64,000 nucleotides of DNA from Amycolatopsis nivea (GTDB lineage: Bacteria; Actinomycetota; Actinomycetes; Mycobacteriales; Pseudonocardiaceae). Below are positions 63,675-64,000 of the stretch, piece by piece (the first letter of the stretch is position 1; each line of letters starts with the position of its first letter). The position numbers and the translations under genes are program-made. The stretch spans positions 124,001-188,000 of the forward strand of contig NZ_SDLT01000006.1 of assembly GCF_004522235.1 (NCBI RefSeq). Reading direction: 5' to 3'. The notes beneath the pieces are model-generated. The model searched no databases. It saw only the letters and a list, made by a program, of their open reading frames with translations, and was not told the origin of the DNA.

Positions 63675-64000
63675 GTGACCGAACCTGTTTACGTAACCGA
63701 GACGCGGACCGCGTACGACACCGTCGCCGAGTCGTACGCCGAACTGCTGAAGGATTTCCTCGAGTCGAGCACGTGGGACCGGACGATGCTGGGCGCGTTC
63801 GCGGAGCTGACCGGCGAGGGGCCGGTGGGCGATCTGGGCTGCGGGCCCGGCCGTCTCACCGGGTACCTCGCGTCGCTGGGCTTGGACGTCTTCGGCGTCG
63901 ACCTGTCCCCCACGATGGTCGAGGTCGCCCGCCGGACGCATCCGAGCCTGCGCTTCGAGGTCGGCTCGCTCGCCGCTTTGGATCTCGCCGACGGCTCGCT
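63675..64000 (+). CDS. Class I SAM-dependent methyltransferase, partial (runs out of window)
   Basis: The first 108 residues show a class I methyltransferase: VGDLGCGPGRLTGYLASLGLDVFGVDLSPTMVEVARR holds the SAM loop and the acidic ribose-binding residue. The C-terminus and substrate region are outside the window. GTG start at 63675, 52 bases after the acyl-CoA dehydrogenase stop, probably in the same transcript. Its substrate is unknown, and it is too far away to be assigned to the phosphonate cluster. Confidence 0.82.
   Translation, partial: MTEPVYVTETRTAYDTVAESYAELLKDFLESSTWDRTMLGAFAELTGEGPVGDLGCGPGRLTGYLASLGLDVFGVDLSPTMVEVARRTHPSLRFEVGSLAALDLADGS

Noticed and set aside
63675..64000. Methyltransferase as the missing DhpI of the phosphonate cluster
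   Set aside because: It lies 40 kb away in ordinary chromosome and belongs to a broad class I family.

Overview
The window is high-GC DNA with many GTG/TTG starts and tightly overlapping operons. Carried genes such as rbpA, an Rpf-like secreted protein, an Lnt/polyprenol-phosphate-mannose synthase pair and F420-type enzymes point to an actinomycete. Leader-like features, palindromic repeats and the mix of clusters suggest the Pseudonocardiales (Amycolatopsis-like), but that placement is inference.

Left part (1-37 kb) is accessory and holds three biosynthetic blocks in a row. (i) 1-8.7 kb, minus strand: two short-chain dehydrogenases, two KAS III-type ketosynthases, an acyl carrier protein, a quinone-reductase-like dehydrogenase, two unrecognised proteins, a cytochrome P450, an AfsA-related hotdog protein and a HAD phosphatase. 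It looks like a small acyl/butyrolactone-type pathway. (ii) 11.1-23.8 kb, plus strand: a phosphonate operon (2OG dioxygenase, glycerate kinase-like kinase, Ldh-family dehydrogenase, aminotransferase, PEP mutase, phosphonopyruvate decarboxylase, Fe-alcohol dehydrogenase, PLP enzyme fused to a FemAB/GNAT-like ligase, second ligase, MFS exporter, Asp/Asn-hydroxylase-type oxygenase). The order matches the dehydrophos pathway as I remember it, but no O-methyltransferase is present. (iii) 24.8-37.1 kb: an APS kinase, a StrR/ParB-type regulator and a SARP on the plus strand. Then, on the minus strand, a lanthipeptide operon: a precursor of the mersacidin/lichenicidin leader family with an actagardine-like but very short core, LanM, LanD-like flavoprotein and sulfotransferase. 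A divergent MacB-type ABC transporter follows. Together these predict a 14-16 residue, AviMeCys-ended and possibly sulfated lipid II-type lantibiotic.

Between the blocks are gene-poor stretches (8.7-11.1, 23.8-24.8, 25.4-26.4 kb), one holding the remnant of an NRPS adenylation/carrier domain.

Right part (37.1-64 kb) looks like ordinary chromosome: uppS, kamA, an amidohydrolase, lnt and a dolichol-phosphate-mannose-synthase-like gene, ArsR with SRPBCC/DHFR-like protein, HxlR with MFS, LysR, cupin, rbpA, thymidine kinase, UMF1-type MFS, Rpf-like protein, WYL regulator, GDPD, an RNA ligase, an orphan tyrosine recombinase beside perfect palindromes, SDR, a GyrB-like ATPase fragment protein, an F420-type oxidoreductase, TetR with an AidB-like acyl-CoA dehydrogenase, and the start of a methyltransferase. 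Several strong hairpins mark convergent gene ends.
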